Under the pieces are notes generated by a model. It saw only the letters and a program-made list of their open reading frames with translations. It was not told where the DNA came from and did not search any database. Shown in pieces: positions 51,745 through 61,864 of a stretch of 64,000 nucleotides of DNA. Source of the stretch: Gammaproteobacteria bacterium (GTDB lineage: Bacteria; Pseudomonadota; Gammaproteobacteria; Steroidobacterales; Woeseiaceae); assembly GCA_009937615.1 (NCBI GenBank), contig JAACFB010000003.1:62001-126000 (forward strand), in the 5' to 3' direction. The position numbers and the translations under genes are program-made. The number at the start of each line of letters is the position of its first letter. Position 1 is the first letter of the stretch.

Positions 51745-52497
51745 ATGCCTTGCTTCCGCTTTCTCATGCTCTTCTTGTCAGTGTCGTCGTTGGCACATGC
51801 CGACACGCTCCTCATTGCGGTTGCAAGTAATTTCAGGGCCCCGGCCGATGAGCTGGTGCAGGAGTTTGCACAGCGCACGGGTCACGACGTTCGCATCAGT
51901 TCGGCCTCGACTGGAAAGCTTTACGCGCAGATCACGAACGGTGCTCCGTACGACGTGTTCCTCGCGGCGGACAGCGAACATCCCCGCTTACTCGAAGATG
52001 CAGGACTGGGGGTGTCGGGCACGCGGGTCAGCTATGCCTTGGGCGCCCTGGTTCTCTGGTCGCGACATTCAGACTTTGTCAACGGCGGGTGTCGCGAGGC
52101 GCTCGACAATCTCGGTGACCGGCACCTTGCGATCGCTAACCCGGATATCGCGCCATACGGAGCGGCGGCCAGGCAGTTTTTGATTCGAGCCGGCCTTTGG
52201 ACCGAGGTCAATCGGCGTCTCGTCTACGGCGAAAGCATCGCGCAGGCGCTGCACTTCGTCGCGACCGGAAACGCACAGCTGGGAGTGATCGCGCGCTCGC
52301 AGGTGCTCGACGCGCGCCTGCCCGCAGGGACCTGCACGTGGCCCGTGCCGGCGGAACTGCACGACCCGATCGAGCAGCAGGCCGTGGTTTTGCAGCGCGC
52401 TGCCGGCAATGCGGCGGCTGCAGCCTTCATCGACTACCTTGCCGGCGCGGCCGCGGCTGATATCGTTAGGCGTTTCGGATACGGGGCGCCTGAATGA
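51745..52497 (+). CDS. modA: molybdate ABC transporter, periplasmic binding protein
   Basis: 250 aa from the ATG at 51745; a longer reading overlaps glcB. A signal peptide (FLMLFLSVSSLAHA) is cleaved before DTLLIAVASNF, the ModA start. Oxyanion contacts are the Ser/Thr-rich SSASTGKLYAQI and the PYDVFLAADSEHP and IANPDIAPYGAAARQ segments. It captures molybdate or tungstate for ModBC. The last codons overlap modB by 4 bp. Only 35 bp from glcB, and no terminator seen in between. Confidence 0.93.
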   Translation: MPCFRFLMLFLSVSSLAHADTLLIAVASNFRAPADELVQEFAQRTGHDVRISSASTGKLYAQITNGAPYDVFLAADSEHPRLLEDAGLGVSGTRVSYALGALVLWSRHSDFVNGGCREALDNLGDRHLAIANPDIAPYGAAARQFLIRAGLWTEVNRRLVYGESIAQALHFVATGNAQLGVIARSQVLDARLPAGTCTWPVPAELHDPIEQQAVVLQRAAGNAAAAAFIDYLAGAAAADIVRRFGYGAPE

Positions 52498-53156
52498 ATC
52501 TGGGTCCGCTGTGGCTCTCGGTGCAGCTTGCAGCGATCACGATGCTGCTGCTCCTCGTGATCTGCACGCCGCTCAGCTGGTGGCTGGCGCGCACTGCGTC
52601 GCGCATGAAGCCGGCGGCGCAGGCGATCGTCGCCCTGCCGATCGTGCTGCCGCCCACCGTGATGGGTTTCTACCTGCTGATTCTGCTCGGGCCGAGTGGC
52701 GCGATCGGCGCGTGGTGGGTGAGGCTGACCGGCGATGCGCTGACTTTTACGTTCGGAGGCCTCGTCATCGCCTCGTGCCTGTACAGCCTGCCGTTCGCCG
52801 TCCAGCCGTTGATGAACGCCTTCGAATCGGTTGACAAGCGTAACCTCGAGGCTGCCTGGACTCTCGGCGCCACCCGGCGCGACGCGTTTTTCAGCGTCGC
52901 CTTGCCGCAGTCGACGCGGGGTTATTTTGCGGCCGCGGTGCTGAGTTTCGCGCACACGCTGGGCGAATTCGGCGTCGTGCTGATGGTAGGCGGCAACATT
53001 CCGGGCGAGACTCGGGTCATATCGATCGCCATCTACGACCAGGTCGAGTCGCTCAATTATGCGGCTGCCCACCAGCTGTCGGGCGTGCTGCTCGTGCTCG
53101 CGTTCGTCATGCTGCTCGCGATGTTCGTCATGAATCGCCGGTGGCAGCGGCAATGA
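52494..53156 (+). CDS. modB: molybdate ABC transporter, permease
   Basis: 220 aa with about five membrane helices. The EAA loop is EAAWTLGATRRDAFFSVALPQ, the contact to the ATPase, and ALPIVLPPTVMGFYLLILLG is the ModB signature near the start. Overlaps modA and modC by 4 bp each (ATGA), so the three are co-translated. Confidence 0.95.
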   Translation: MNLGPLWLSVQLAAITMLLLLVICTPLSWWLARTASRMKPAAQAIVALPIVLPPTVMGFYLLILLGPSGAIGAWWVRLTGDALTFTFGGLVIASCLYSLPFAVQPLMNAFESVDKRNLEAAWTLGATRRDAFFSVALPQSTRGYFAAAVLSFAHTLGEFGVVLMVGGNIPGETRVISIAIYDQVESLNYAAAHQLSGVLLVLAFVMLLAMFVMNRRWQRQ

Positions 53157-54238
53157 GCCACGATACCCTGTCCATTCAATTCGCACTGTCGCGGCCCGGG
53201 TTTTCGCTCGACGTTTCGCTCGATGTCCCGATGCGGGGCGTTACGGGTTTATTCGGCGCATCCGGAGCCGGTAAAACGACGCTCCTGCGCTGCATCGCGG
53301 GACTGGAGCGGCCGGAGTCGGGACGGCTGGTCGTTGCCGGGCAGACCTGGCAGGACGATGAGGCCCACGTGTCACGCCCGGTTCATGCGCGTGATATCGG
53401 TTACGTGTTCCAGGAGCCGCGCCTGTTCGCTCATCTCGACGTTCGCGGCAATCTTCAATATGGCCGGCAACGCTCGAGCGCGAATGGCCGCAGGCTTGAG
53501 CTCGACGCAGTCGTCGAGTTGCTCGGACTGCAGGGTTTGCTCGATCGACAGACTGCGGGACTGTCGGGGGGCGAAGCGCAGCGCGTCGCGATCGCGCGTG
53601 CATTACTGCGTGCGCCACGTCTTATCCTGATGGATGAACCGCTGGCATCGCTCGATGCCGCGAGAAAAGACGAAATCCTGCCGTTTCTGGATCGACTGCA
53701 CGCGGAACTGGCAACGCCGATCCTTTACGTGAGCCACAATATCGACGAGGTCTGCCGGCTTTGCGATCACCTGGTCGTCATCGAAGGCGGTCGCGTGGTC
53801 GCGGACGGCGAATTGCAGTCAGTGCTTGTCCGCATGGATGTGCCGTCACTGTCTGGCGAGGAGGCAGGCTCGGTCATTGCCGGCTCGGTTTCGGGCTATG
53901 ACGCGGAGTACGACCTGACCAGCATCCGGTTCTCAGGCGGCGAGTTCCGCGTGCCCGGCCACCATGCCGGCACCGGTTCGCCGCTGCGACTGCGCATCCG
54001 GGCCAGCGACATCAGCCTGTGCCGCGGCAAGCCCGCGCAGTCGACGATTCTGAATATTCTGAGCGCGACGATCGACGAGATCGAGGACGCGCAGGGCGCG
54101 ACCCGGTTGCTGCGCTTGCGAGTGGGTGAAGAGCGGATGCTGGCGCGGATAACGCGGCGTTCCTGCGACGAACTCGAGCTCCGCCAAGGTGATCGGGTAG
54201 AGGCACAGATCAAGGCTGTCGCGGTGCGCGGCTTCTAG
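53153..54238 (+). CDS. modC: molybdate ABC transporter, ATPase
   Basis: 361 aa from the ATG at 53153. Walker A GASGAGKTT, signature LSGGEAQRVAIARALL, Walker B LILMDEPLASLDA and the switch His in YVSHNIDEV. The C-terminal 70 residues form a TOBE/Mop-like domain (LRLRIRASDISLCRGKPAQSTILN...), which binds molybdate in ModC and related proteins and can inhibit transport. Complete operon modABC. No Mo-box-like palindrome was found upstream of modA. Confidence 0.95.
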   Translation: MSHDTLSIQFALSRPGFSLDVSLDVPMRGVTGLFGASGAGKTTLLRCIAGLERPESGRLVVAGQTWQDDEAHVSRPVHARDIGYVFQEPRLFAHLDVRGNLQYGRQRSSANGRRLELDAVVELLGLQGLLDRQTAGLSGGEAQRVAIARALLRAPRLILMDEPLASLDAARKDEILPFLDRLHAELATPILYVSHNIDEVCRLCDHLVVIEGGRVVADGELQSVLVRMDVPSLSGEEAGSVIAGSVSGYDAEYDLTSIRFSGGEFRVPGHHAGTGSPLRLRIRASDISLCRGKPAQSTILNILSATIDEIEDAQGATRLLRLRVGEERMLARITRRSCDELELRQGDRVEAQIKAVAVRGF

Positions 54239-54280
54239 CAGCGAGCCCGTGCTGTCACCCATGCGGAACTCGGCAACGAT

Positions 54281-55942
54281 TCAGTCGCCGGATTCCGGCA
54301 GGTCCATCACAAACTCAGAGTCGAGGCCGTCTTCGATACGCTGGTCGCGTTCGTAAATATCCTGGTAGAAGTGCACGTCGCCGCCAGGATCGACCTGGGC
54401 GGTCCAGTAAAGAAGCATGACCGGCATCGGCTTGGATAAGAAAACGGTTTTAATTTCGCCGCTGTCCAGCACCTCCTGAAACCGATCCTGCGTCCAGCCG
54501 TCGGCGCCGAGCAAGATCTCCGCAAACTCGAATGGATGTTCTACCCGAATGCAGCCGTGACTGAACGCGCGTTCAGCTCTGCCGAACAGGGACTTGCTCG
54601 GCGTGTCATGCAGGTACACGGCGTGCTCGTTCGGGAACATGAATTTGACGCGCCCGAGCGCATTGTTCGGCCCGGGTCGCTGCACGAGCGTGTACGGAAA
54701 GTTGCGTCTAGACAGCTCCGACCATTCTATGGACTCAGGATCGACAAGCTTGCCGTTTCTGTCTTTGACATCGAAGTCCCGTTTGGCGAAGTAATCGGGC
54801 TCGCTCTGAATTTGCGGCAATATTTCTTTGGTCGCAATGCTGTAGGGAACGGTCCACGTCGGGTTGAGAACGAGATACTTCATTTCATCCCGGAACACCG
54901 GTGACTGGTGGTAGGTACTTCCAACCTGCACCCGGGTTTGCCAGACGACTTCACGGTCGCGAACGACGTACGCAGTAAACCCGGCAATGTTGACGATGAT
55001 GAAGTTGTCGGTAATGTCGTCGAATACCCAGCGCGCTCGCTCGAGATTGATCTCGAGCTGGCGGACGCGACGCGAGACTGGAACGTTAAGTACCCTGGCC
55101 GTCGTCGGGCCGATGACTCCGTCTACATCGATGCCGTGTCGCTTCTGAAAGCGGCGCACGCCAGCCTCGATTATCTCGGTGTAGGTTGTGTCGGCCGCCG
55201 CGACCGCGTCTGTGTCCAGGTCGCCCGTCACTGCGAGTCGCCGTGCGAGCACGGGCACCCTGTTATCGACCATGCCGGGCTTCAGTGTCGGACCCTCAGG
55301 AAATTCGGGCCAGCCGCCATTTGCCTCTATTTCACGGTACCGGGCCAGGCTCTGACGCAGCTGCTCATAGAACCGGCCGCGCGGAAACAAGGATTGCAGC
55401 CGGTAGAGCAATGAATCGGCATCGATCATGGATTGAATCGCGGCGGCCGCAGACACGCCGTCGAGGTCGCGCCGAAAATTCCATTGAGGGTCCAGCGTGT
55501 AAGGGTTGAGCTTGCCGAAACGCTGGTGGTACACGAGGCGGATCAGGCTGTCCGTGAACAGCACGTCGAGTTCTGCGCGCGCGATCGCCGTCGTGACATC
55601 GCCGGCGAGCAGCTGTCGATAGCCGGTCCGGACCTGCTCGAGGTGATAGTCGGCCGGGTCTAGCCCGTCAGCGGCTGTCGTTTCGATCGCGGTCAGCAGT
55701 TCGTCGACCTGGTCAAGGTCTGTCCACGCCGGCCTGAACCGGCGATTTTCATAGATTTCGACCAGCAGATTACCGGAGGCGACCTCGATACCCCTGAAAT
55801 GGAGGTGACCGGATGACGAGAGCAGTTCGATCTCGAGCCTCACTGTCTCCTGGACAACGTTGTCCTGGGCCACGTTTACGCCGGTAGAAAGCAACAGCCC
55901 GAACCCCAAAATCAGGCTTGTTTTTGTTATTTTTGGAGCCAT
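54281..55942 (-). CDS. L,D-transpeptidase, YcbB/LdtD-like
   Basis: 553 aa from the ATG at 55942. A signal sequence (LILGFGLLLSTGVNVAQ) leads to the periplasm. The order of domains is that of LdtD/YcbB: scaffold part, peptidoglycan-binding domain around residues 270-310 (GVRRFQKRHGIDVDGVIGPTTARVLN), and the YkuD catalytic domain with SHGCIRVEHPFEFAEILL, catalytic Cys464. The enzyme makes 3-3 cross-links between meso-DAP residues. It is divergent from the DUF882 gene with a 43-bp gap, the same pair as ycbB-ycbK in E. coli. Confidence 0.93.
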   Translation of the reverse strand: MAPKITKTSLILGFGLLLSTGVNVAQDNVVQETVRLEIELLSSSGHLHFRGIEVASGNLLVEIYENRRFRPAWTDLDQVDELLTAIETTAADGLDPADYHLEQVRTGYRQLLAGDVTTAIARAELDVLFTDSLIRLVYHQRFGKLNPYTLDPQWNFRRDLDGVSAAAAIQSMIDADSLLYRLQSLFPRGRFYEQLRQSLARYREIEANGGWPEFPEGPTLKPGMVDNRVPVLARRLAVTGDLDTDAVAAADTTYTEIIEAGVRRFQKRHGIDVDGVIGPTTARVLNVPVSRRVRQLEINLERARWVFDDITDNFIIVNIAGFTAYVVRDREVVWQTRVQVGSTYHQSPVFRDEMKYLVLNPTWTVPYSIATKEILPQIQSEPDYFAKRDFDVKDRNGKLVDPESIEWSELSRRNFPYTLVQRPGPNNALGRVKFMFPNEHAVYLHDTPSKSLFGRAERAFSHGCIRVEHPFEFAEILLGADGWTQDRFQEVLDSGEIKTVFLSKPMPVMLLYWTAQVDPGGDVHFYQDIYERDQRIEDGLDSEFVMDLPESGD

Positions 55943-55985
55943 ATCTGGTCTCGTGCGTGATTGTCGCGCGTATAATTTTCTGTCT

Positions 55986-56531
55986 ATGCAATCGAAAAGA
56001 CGACTTTCCACACATCGCTTCAATCTGCCTGTCGCGATCGCACTGGTCGCTGGGCTGACGATTCCACTCGACCAGGCGTTCAGTGTCGATGAGCGTCGGC
56101 TGACGTTTTATCACACTCACACCCAGAAAACTCTCGAGGTCACGTACGCTGTCGGCGGTGGATACGTTGATGCCGCGCTTGATGAACTCAACGAGTTCCT
56201 GTCGGATTTCCGCACCGGGGATACGACGACAATCGACCCGGAGCTGCTCGACCTGATTTATGAAGTGCGTGAATCACTGGGCAGCAACGCGGCCTTCGAA
56301 GTTATCTCGGCGTATCGGTCCCCGAGGACCAACGAGATGTTGCGCAGCAAAAGCAGTGGCGTCGCCAGGAACAGCCAGCACCTGCTCGGCAAGGCGATTG
56401 ACGTACGTCTGCGCGGGGTACCGACTCGCACGCTGCGCGATGCGGCGATCGATCTGCAAAAGGGCGGGGTTGGTTACTATGAGCAATCCGACTTCGTGCA
56501 CATGGATACAGGTCGCGTACGACGCTGGTAA
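55986..56531 (+). CDS. DUF882 / YcbK-like murein peptidase family protein
   Basis: 181 aa from the ATG at 55986. A twin-basic N-terminus (SKRRLSTHRF) precedes a hydrophobic stretch, a possible Tat or Sec signal. The domain is M15-like: EVISAYRSPRTNEML, the metal motif SQHLLGKAIDVRL (HxxxxxxD) and DFVHMDTGRVR with the second His. In E. coli the homologue ycbK/mepK is a murein endopeptidase that cuts 3-3 cross-links made by L,D-transpeptidases, so the two divergent genes have opposed functions. Confidence 0.9.
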   Translation: MQSKRRLSTHRFNLPVAIALVAGLTIPLDQAFSVDERRLTFYHTHTQKTLEVTYAVGGGYVDAALDELNEFLSDFRTGDTTTIDPELLDLIYEVRESLGSNAAFEVISAYRSPRTNEMLRSKSSGVARNSQHLLGKAIDVRLRGVPTRTLRDAAIDLQKGGVGYYEQSDFVHMDTGRVRRW

Positions 56532-56674
56532 TCGCGATTAGCGGCGCCATCAGCTAGAGCCTCTGGAATAGCGTGGGGTGCCGAGCCGCGCACACGGCCT
56601 CAGCATCGTTATAATAGACCGCTGCCCAAAGCCAACGGACCCACCCCTTCGTGAATCCATTCATCCGCCTTGCC

Positions 56675-59600
56675 ATGAAACCATCGCAATTCATTACCGG
56701 CTTGCTGATAGCCGTGTGCCTGTCAATTTCCCTAGCCGTAAAGGCACAGGATATTTCGCTATCCGGGATCGCCACCGACGGCAGCGCGACGGCCGAGCAG
56801 CTCGAGTCGGCAATCCGATCGATCGAGGCGCGCGACGGGCTCGAGGAGGAGACCCAGGTCAAAGTGCTCGAGCAGCTTCGCGATGCCGCGGCTCAGCTGC
56901 AAAACAGGCTCAGTGCTGAAGCTGCCGCACAGGCCTTTACCGAGGCGCTGAACGAGGCTCCCGCGGAATCCGACGCGCTGCGCGACAAACTGGATACGGA
57001 AGCGGCGCCGCCGACGCTCGAAAGTTTCGGGGTTAACGAAAGCACGGACCTTGTCGAACTCGAGCAGGTACTGACGAAGGAGATGGCGGAGCTGGCCGCC
57101 GTCGAGTCCAGGCTGGTCGAGCTCGAGGCACGGGTTGAAACCCAGGAAGATCGGCCTGCCGCGGCAAGGACACGCATTGATCAACTGCGGCGGAGCAGAG
57201 AGGAACTCGCTGCGGTTGTCGATACGCCGGCAGCCCCCGGCGAACCGCCGATCCTGACAGAGGCGCGCATTATTGCGGCGTCCCTTCGGCGTGCTGCCCA
57301 GGGCGCCGAAATAAGCAGGCTCGAGCAGGAATTACTGAGTCACGGCGTGCGCCTGACCTTGCTGAAAGCGCAAAGGGACGTCGAGGCACGGGCGCGCGTT
57401 GAAGGCCAGCGCCGCGTCGAGCTGTTGCGCGGGTTCGTCAACGAGAAGCGTCAGGCTGCGGCAATGACGGCGCAAAAAGCCGCGGTTGCCGCCGAACTGG
57501 CTTCTGCGGACAAGCATCCGGTTGTGCGCTCCCTTGCCGAGGGTAACGCCGGTCTGACGCGCGAGTTACCGGCGGTAACGGCAGACATCGAGCGCGTAAC
57601 CGCGCTGCTTGACCAGATCAGGCGTGAGGCAACGGATATCGAGCAGAGGCTCGCGCGATCCAGGCAGCGCCTGGAAATCGCCGGCTTGAGCCGGGCGATC
57701 GGGCAGCTGTTGGTAGAAGAGCGAAGGAATTTGCCGCAGGTATCCCAGTATCGAGCGCAGGTACGCGCGCGCAGCAGCGCGCTGGCCGAAATTGGTCTTG
57801 CGCAGGTGCGTATCCAGGAGCAGCGCCGTGAAATGACGCCGTTGGACGCGCGTGTCGAGGAATTGGTGGCAGAGCTTGCCAATGACGTTGCGGGTCAGGA
57901 GGAACTCGACGCGATTCGAAGTGAGATCCGGCTGTTGCTGCAGGATAGAAGAGAACTCCTCGCCCAGGCCGATAGTACTTACAGAAGTTACCTCCAGGCG
58001 CTTGGTGATCTGGATGTTGCGCAGCGGAGGCTGCTGGGCGCAGCCGCGGAATATCAGGAATTTCTCGGCCAGAACCTGTTGTGGATTCCGAGCGCACCGA
58101 TAGCCTTTACGGGTGACTTTGCAAACATGGCCCCGGCTTTCCTGAAAGCGGTTTCGCCGGAGCTCTGGTTGGCTGCGGGCGCCGATCTTGCCGCCTCTGT
58201 TCGCGAGCATGCCACGGAAGCCGTTTTATGCCTGCTGGTACTGACGATACTTTTGGCGTTGCGGCGACCGCTGATGCGACGTCACGAGGCAATGAACCGA
58301 CTGGTCGGGAGCCTGTCAACCGACCACATTGGCCTGACGATCGCCGCGCTTGCGATTGCAGTTACCCGTGCTTTGCCGATGTCGCTGCTGCTGGCAATGA
58401 TCGCCTGGTTCCTGGAAAACAATCCTGAGCAATCGATGTTTTCGTCAGCAGTCGCGCGCTCGCTATTCGGGGTAGCCCCGTTCCTTTACAACGTGCTGCT
58501 ATTCAGGGTGTTGAGTGCCCGAAACGGCGTGCTGAGCATCCATCTGGGGTGGAGCGATGACAATCTGAAGATCATTCGGCGTCAGCTGGATAGGCTTGTC
58601 GCGGTCGGCGCTCCGCTCGTCTTCGCTACTATCTTTTTCTTTTCGTCGGAGATAGCCGGTGATCGCGCGACGATGGGGCGGCTCACGTTTCTTGCGCTGA
58701 TGCTCCTGATCGCCCTGGTGGTCCGGCCGCTCGCGCACCCGGAGTCGGGTGTTGTCACGACGTATTACGAGCGAAACCCGGACCGATGGATCAGCAGACT
58801 ACGCTGGTTCTGGTATGCGCTGTCGGCCGGTGGGCCCGTGTTGCTCGCTCTGATTTCGATGCTGGGATATCTGTACACCTCGCTCATCCTCACAGGTCAA
58901 CTCATCAACACGCTCTGGCTGGCCCTGAGCCTGATCGTCGTGAACCTGGTCGTGCTGCGCTGGCTGGCACTGACTCGCCGCAAGCTTGCCATGCAGATCG
59001 CGCTTCAGGAGCGTGAGGCCAAGCTGGCGGACAGAGGCAAGGAAGCGAACCTGGCCGAGGAAACCGAGCTGCCGGTTGCTGCCCCGAAGCCGATGGACTT
59101 CGAAGCAGTCGATCAGCAGACCCGGAGACTCCTGCGATCTGTCTTGTTCTTCGTCGCAGTGATTGCGGGTTGGGGCATCTGGGCTGATGTGTTACCGGCA
59201 TTCAATTTGTTGGACCAGGTTGCGCTGTGGTCGCAAACGGTCATGGTCGATGGTGTGGAGACCATCGTGCCCGTAACCCTGGCGGACATACTGCTGGCGC
59301 TGGTCGTTGCGGCGGTTACCGCGGTCGCCTCGAGGAACCTGCCCGGCCTGATGGAAATTGCGATCCTGCAGCGTCTCACGCTGCAGCCCGGAAGCCGCTA
59401 TGCGATCAACACGCTGGTTCGATATTTCGTCGTCACGATCGGCGCGGTTTCCGTGCTTAACATCGTCGGCTGGAACTGGTCGCAGATCCAGTGGCTTGTT
59501 GCGGCACTCAGTGTGGGTCTTGGTTTCGGCCTGCAGGAGATCGTCGCCAATTTCGTTTCGGGCCTGGTTATCCTGTTCGAACGGCCGGTGCGGGTCGGGG

Positions 59601-60067
59601 ATACGGTTACGGTCGGTCAGTTGACGGGCACCGTGTCGCGGGTCCGCATCCGGGCGACCACGATCACCGATTGGGACCGCAAAGAGATCATCGTGCCGAA
59701 CAAGTCGTTCATCACCGAGCAGGTGGTCAACTGGACGCTGTCCGACCCGATCACGCGTCTCGTGATTCCTGTTGGCATTTCGTATGGCTCGGATGTCGAG
59801 CTTGCGCACAAGGTTATGGAAGACACGGTGCAGTCCCTGCCGCTCGTGCTCGACGAACCACCACCGAAAGTCTACTTCATCGGTTTTGGCGAGAGCTCGC
59901 TCGACTTCAAGCTGTACATCTATTCGCGGGAGCTGTCGGACAGATTGCCGCTCATGCACGCGGTTCACGGAGAGATACTGAAAGCGCTGCGCAAAAACGG
60001 TATCGAGATCCCGTTCCCGCAGCGGGACCTCCACATTCGCTCGACCGTCGAAGGCAAAGATGACTAG
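56675..60067 (+). CDS. mechanosensitive channel, MscK/MscM (YjeP)-like
   Basis: 1130 aa from the ATG at 56675, which puts the signal peptide (FITGLLIAVCLSISLAVKAQ) at the start; a GTG at 56651 gives 8 more residues. The first 480 residues are a periplasmic, coiled-coil domain rich in Glu/Arg/Ala. About 11 membrane helices follow. The last three and the pore-lining segment before NFVSGLVILFERPVRVGDTVTVG are of the MscS type, with the beta domain SRVRIRATTITDWDRKEIIVPNKSF. The channel should open at high membrane tension to release solutes and protect from osmotic shock. Confidence 0.93.
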   Translation: MKPSQFITGLLIAVCLSISLAVKAQDISLSGIATDGSATAEQLESAIRSIEARDGLEEETQVKVLEQLRDAAAQLQNRLSAEAAAQAFTEALNEAPAESDALRDKLDTEAAPPTLESFGVNESTDLVELEQVLTKEMAELAAVESRLVELEARVETQEDRPAAARTRIDQLRRSREELAAVVDTPAAPGEPPILTEARIIAASLRRAAQGAEISRLEQELLSHGVRLTLLKAQRDVEARARVEGQRRVELLRGFVNEKRQAAAMTAQKAAVAAELASADKHPVVRSLAEGNAGLTRELPAVTADIERVTALLDQIRREATDIEQRLARSRQRLEIAGLSRAIGQLLVEERRNLPQVSQYRAQVRARSSALAEIGLAQVRIQEQRREMTPLDARVEELVAELANDVAGQEELDAIRSEIRLLLQDRRELLAQADSTYRSYLQALGDLDVAQRRLLGAAAEYQEFLGQNLLWIPSAPIAFTGDFANMAPAFLKAVSPELWLAAGADLAASVREHATEAVLCLLVLTILLALRRPLMRRHEAMNRLVGSLSTDHIGLTIAALAIAVTRALPMSLLLAMIAWFLENNPEQSMFSSAVARSLFGVAPFLYNVLLFRVLSARNGVLSIHLGWSDDNLKIIRRQLDRLVAVGAPLVFATIFFFSSEIAGDRATMGRLTFLALMLLIALVVRPLAHPESGVVTTYYERNPDRWISRLRWFWYALSAGGPVLLALISMLGYLYTSLILTGQLINTLWLALSLIVVNLVVLRWLALTRRKLAMQIALQEREAKLADRGKEANLAEETELPVAAPKPMDFEAVDQQTRRLLRSVLFFVAVIAGWGIWADVLPAFNLLDQVALWSQTVMVDGVETIVPVTLADILLALVVAAVTAVASRNLPGLMEIAILQRLTLQPGSRYAINTLVRYFVVTIGAVSVLNIVGWNWSQIQWLVAALSVGLGFGLQEIVANFVSGLVILFERPVRVGDTVTVGQLTGTVSRVRIRATTITDWDRKEIIVPNKSFITEQVVNWTLSDPITRLVIPVGISYGSDVELAHKVMEDTVQSLPLVLDEPPPKVYFIGFGESSLDFKLYIYSRELSDRLPLMHAVHGEILKALRKNGIEIPFPQRDLHIRSTVEGKDD

Positions 60068-60126
60068 GCTGAATCGTAATACCGTGGCTATTTCTTTGGC
60101 GAAGTCAGGTCGGTAAGATCGCGATC

Positions 60127-61644
60127 ATGAGTGCGTCAGGTTTTATAAAAGTTCGCCGCATCGGAGAGCCGACGGCTAAACCCGCGTGCACGGCGGCGAT
60201 AAGTATTGGCCTGTTGATTCTGTCGGGCCTTGCCGCGGCCGGACCTGTCTACCAGCCTCCCGGAGCAAACCTGGTTCTTGGTGAGGTTACCCATGGCGGA
60301 CGAGTTCAGTCGGTCACCAGTAACCCGGCCGCTGCTGCGGCCGAGCGTGCCCGGCGCAAGGACAAACCGGTTCGTGGCACCGCGATTTCGGGCGCGGCCG
60401 GGCTGGAATACGGCAATATTCAAAATCTTTTCGATTACTACGACTCGGTGACCGGTGCCTACAAGCCCAGCGACCCCGATGAGGGCGGTGGCGGCCCCAG
60501 CCAGCTGCCCGAGAACAAACCGGGCGGGATCGACCTCGGTCAGATCTGGGACAACCTCGATCCTGATGTCCAGGCCGCGGTAGAAGCGGTGGCAACCGAG
60601 GTGGCGACGCAGACGGCGCTGCTCCTCGCGATACGGGAAGAGGGTTACGGCAAGGCGTGGCTGGCCGCAGATGCACCGTTCGTGGTCGGTAGCGAATACC
60701 TCGGTGGCGCCTGGACGTTTGGAGTCAGCTGGTACGGAAGTACCAAGGCATTCGGCCTCGCCACGGATATACAATTCGACAAGGCTGCGGCACGGGAAGC
60801 GCTTGAAGACTGGTTTAATACCTCGCCGATCAACCGACCGACGCTGCTTCCAGTCAGTGATCACATTCTCCTGACCGTCGAACCTGAAAGCAACGGAGTT
60901 TTGCTGTCAATCGACAACGACAGCTCGATCATCAGCAAGGCGACCCGAACCACGGAATTGAACGCAGGCTACAGCCGCCCGGTTGGAGCGTACAAATCCG
61001 GCAGCCTCTTCCTGGGCGCCGAAGCCCGGCTTTATGTCAAGGAGCTATCGCGGCTGAGCGTGCGGTTTGGTGACATTACCGATTCCGAGGAGTTGTTCGA
61101 CGCGATTCGCGACAGCGACTTTCGTTCTGACACGGGTGTGGGTATCGACGTCGGTGCGCTTTGGGTCGGCCAGAACTTCCAGCTCGGCGCCCAGGTAACG
61201 AACCTGAATGAGCCAACATTCAAGTTTCCGGATGTAAACCTGGACCCGTACACGGACGACGACGTTATCCGCTTCCTGCGCAGCGACAAGAAATACAAAG
61301 CAGATCGCCAGCTGAAGCTTGAGGCCTCGGTATTCAACCAGGACCGCCGCTGGTCGGCGCACCTCGGCTACGATGTCGATCCGGTGACCGATCCAATGGG
61401 GGATCGTTTCCAGTGGTTGACCCTGAGCGCCGGTTTCACTACTGACAGCTGGTGGTTGCCAAGCTGGCGTATCGGTTACCGGCGCAATCTTTCCGGCACC
61501 GAGCTCAGCTATGTTGGCATCGGCGTGACGGCGTTCAAGTTCCTTAACATCGATGTTTCGTCCGCGCTCGATACAACAATAATTGACGGAACCAAGCTGC
61601 CGCAGGGACTGATGGGCAGCATCGGCTTCCAGATCGCCTGGTAG
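60127..61644 (+). CDS. TraF-like outer membrane protein
   Basis: 505 aa. After a signal region (ISIGLLILSGLAAA) the protein starts with PVYQPPGANLVLGEVTHGGRVQSVTSNPAAAA, a beginning known from proteins labelled conjugal transfer TraF, followed by a long stretch of amphipathic beta strands. It ends in the aromatic residue of a BAM signal (GSIGFQIAW). No other conjugation gene is around, so the name reflects similarity only. It is a probable outer-membrane barrel of FadL-like size, role unknown. Starts 59 bp after the channel gene. Confidence 0.75.
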   Translation: MSASGFIKVRRIGEPTAKPACTAAISIGLLILSGLAAAGPVYQPPGANLVLGEVTHGGRVQSVTSNPAAAAAERARRKDKPVRGTAISGAAGLEYGNIQNLFDYYDSVTGAYKPSDPDEGGGGPSQLPENKPGGIDLGQIWDNLDPDVQAAVEAVATEVATQTALLLAIREEGYGKAWLAADAPFVVGSEYLGGAWTFGVSWYGSTKAFGLATDIQFDKAAAREALEDWFNTSPINRPTLLPVSDHILLTVEPESNGVLLSIDNDSSIISKATRTTELNAGYSRPVGAYKSGSLFLGAEARLYVKELSRLSVRFGDITDSEELFDAIRDSDFRSDTGVGIDVGALWVGQNFQLGAQVTNLNEPTFKFPDVNLDPYTDDDVIRFLRSDKKYKADRQLKLEASVFNQDRRWSAHLGYDVDPVTDPMGDRFQWLTLSAGFTTDSWWLPSWRIGYRRNLSGTELSYVGIGVTAFKFLNIDVSSALDTTIIDGTKLPQGLMGSIGFQIAW

Positions 61645-61864
61645 ACAAGAGGGCGTGCAGCCTCGCAGCACTTTGTATCGTACAGCCGTTCGCGACGACA
61701 CTTCTTGTGAATTGACGCACTAGCGATCGGCATCGGGATGCGGTTTTCGTCTTGCGACGAGCGGCCTTGTTGACCGATACTCTGGCCCCGCATTGCCCGG
61801 TCGTCACGGCCCGAATCATGATTGCGTGACGATTGCCTCTTTAGTCGAATGAGCGTTGATACCG

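Noticed and set aside
60127-61644. Conjugation or mobile-element origin because of TraF similarity
   Set aside because: No relaxase, coupling protein, integrase or repeats around; the protein looks like a chromosomal outer membrane barrel.
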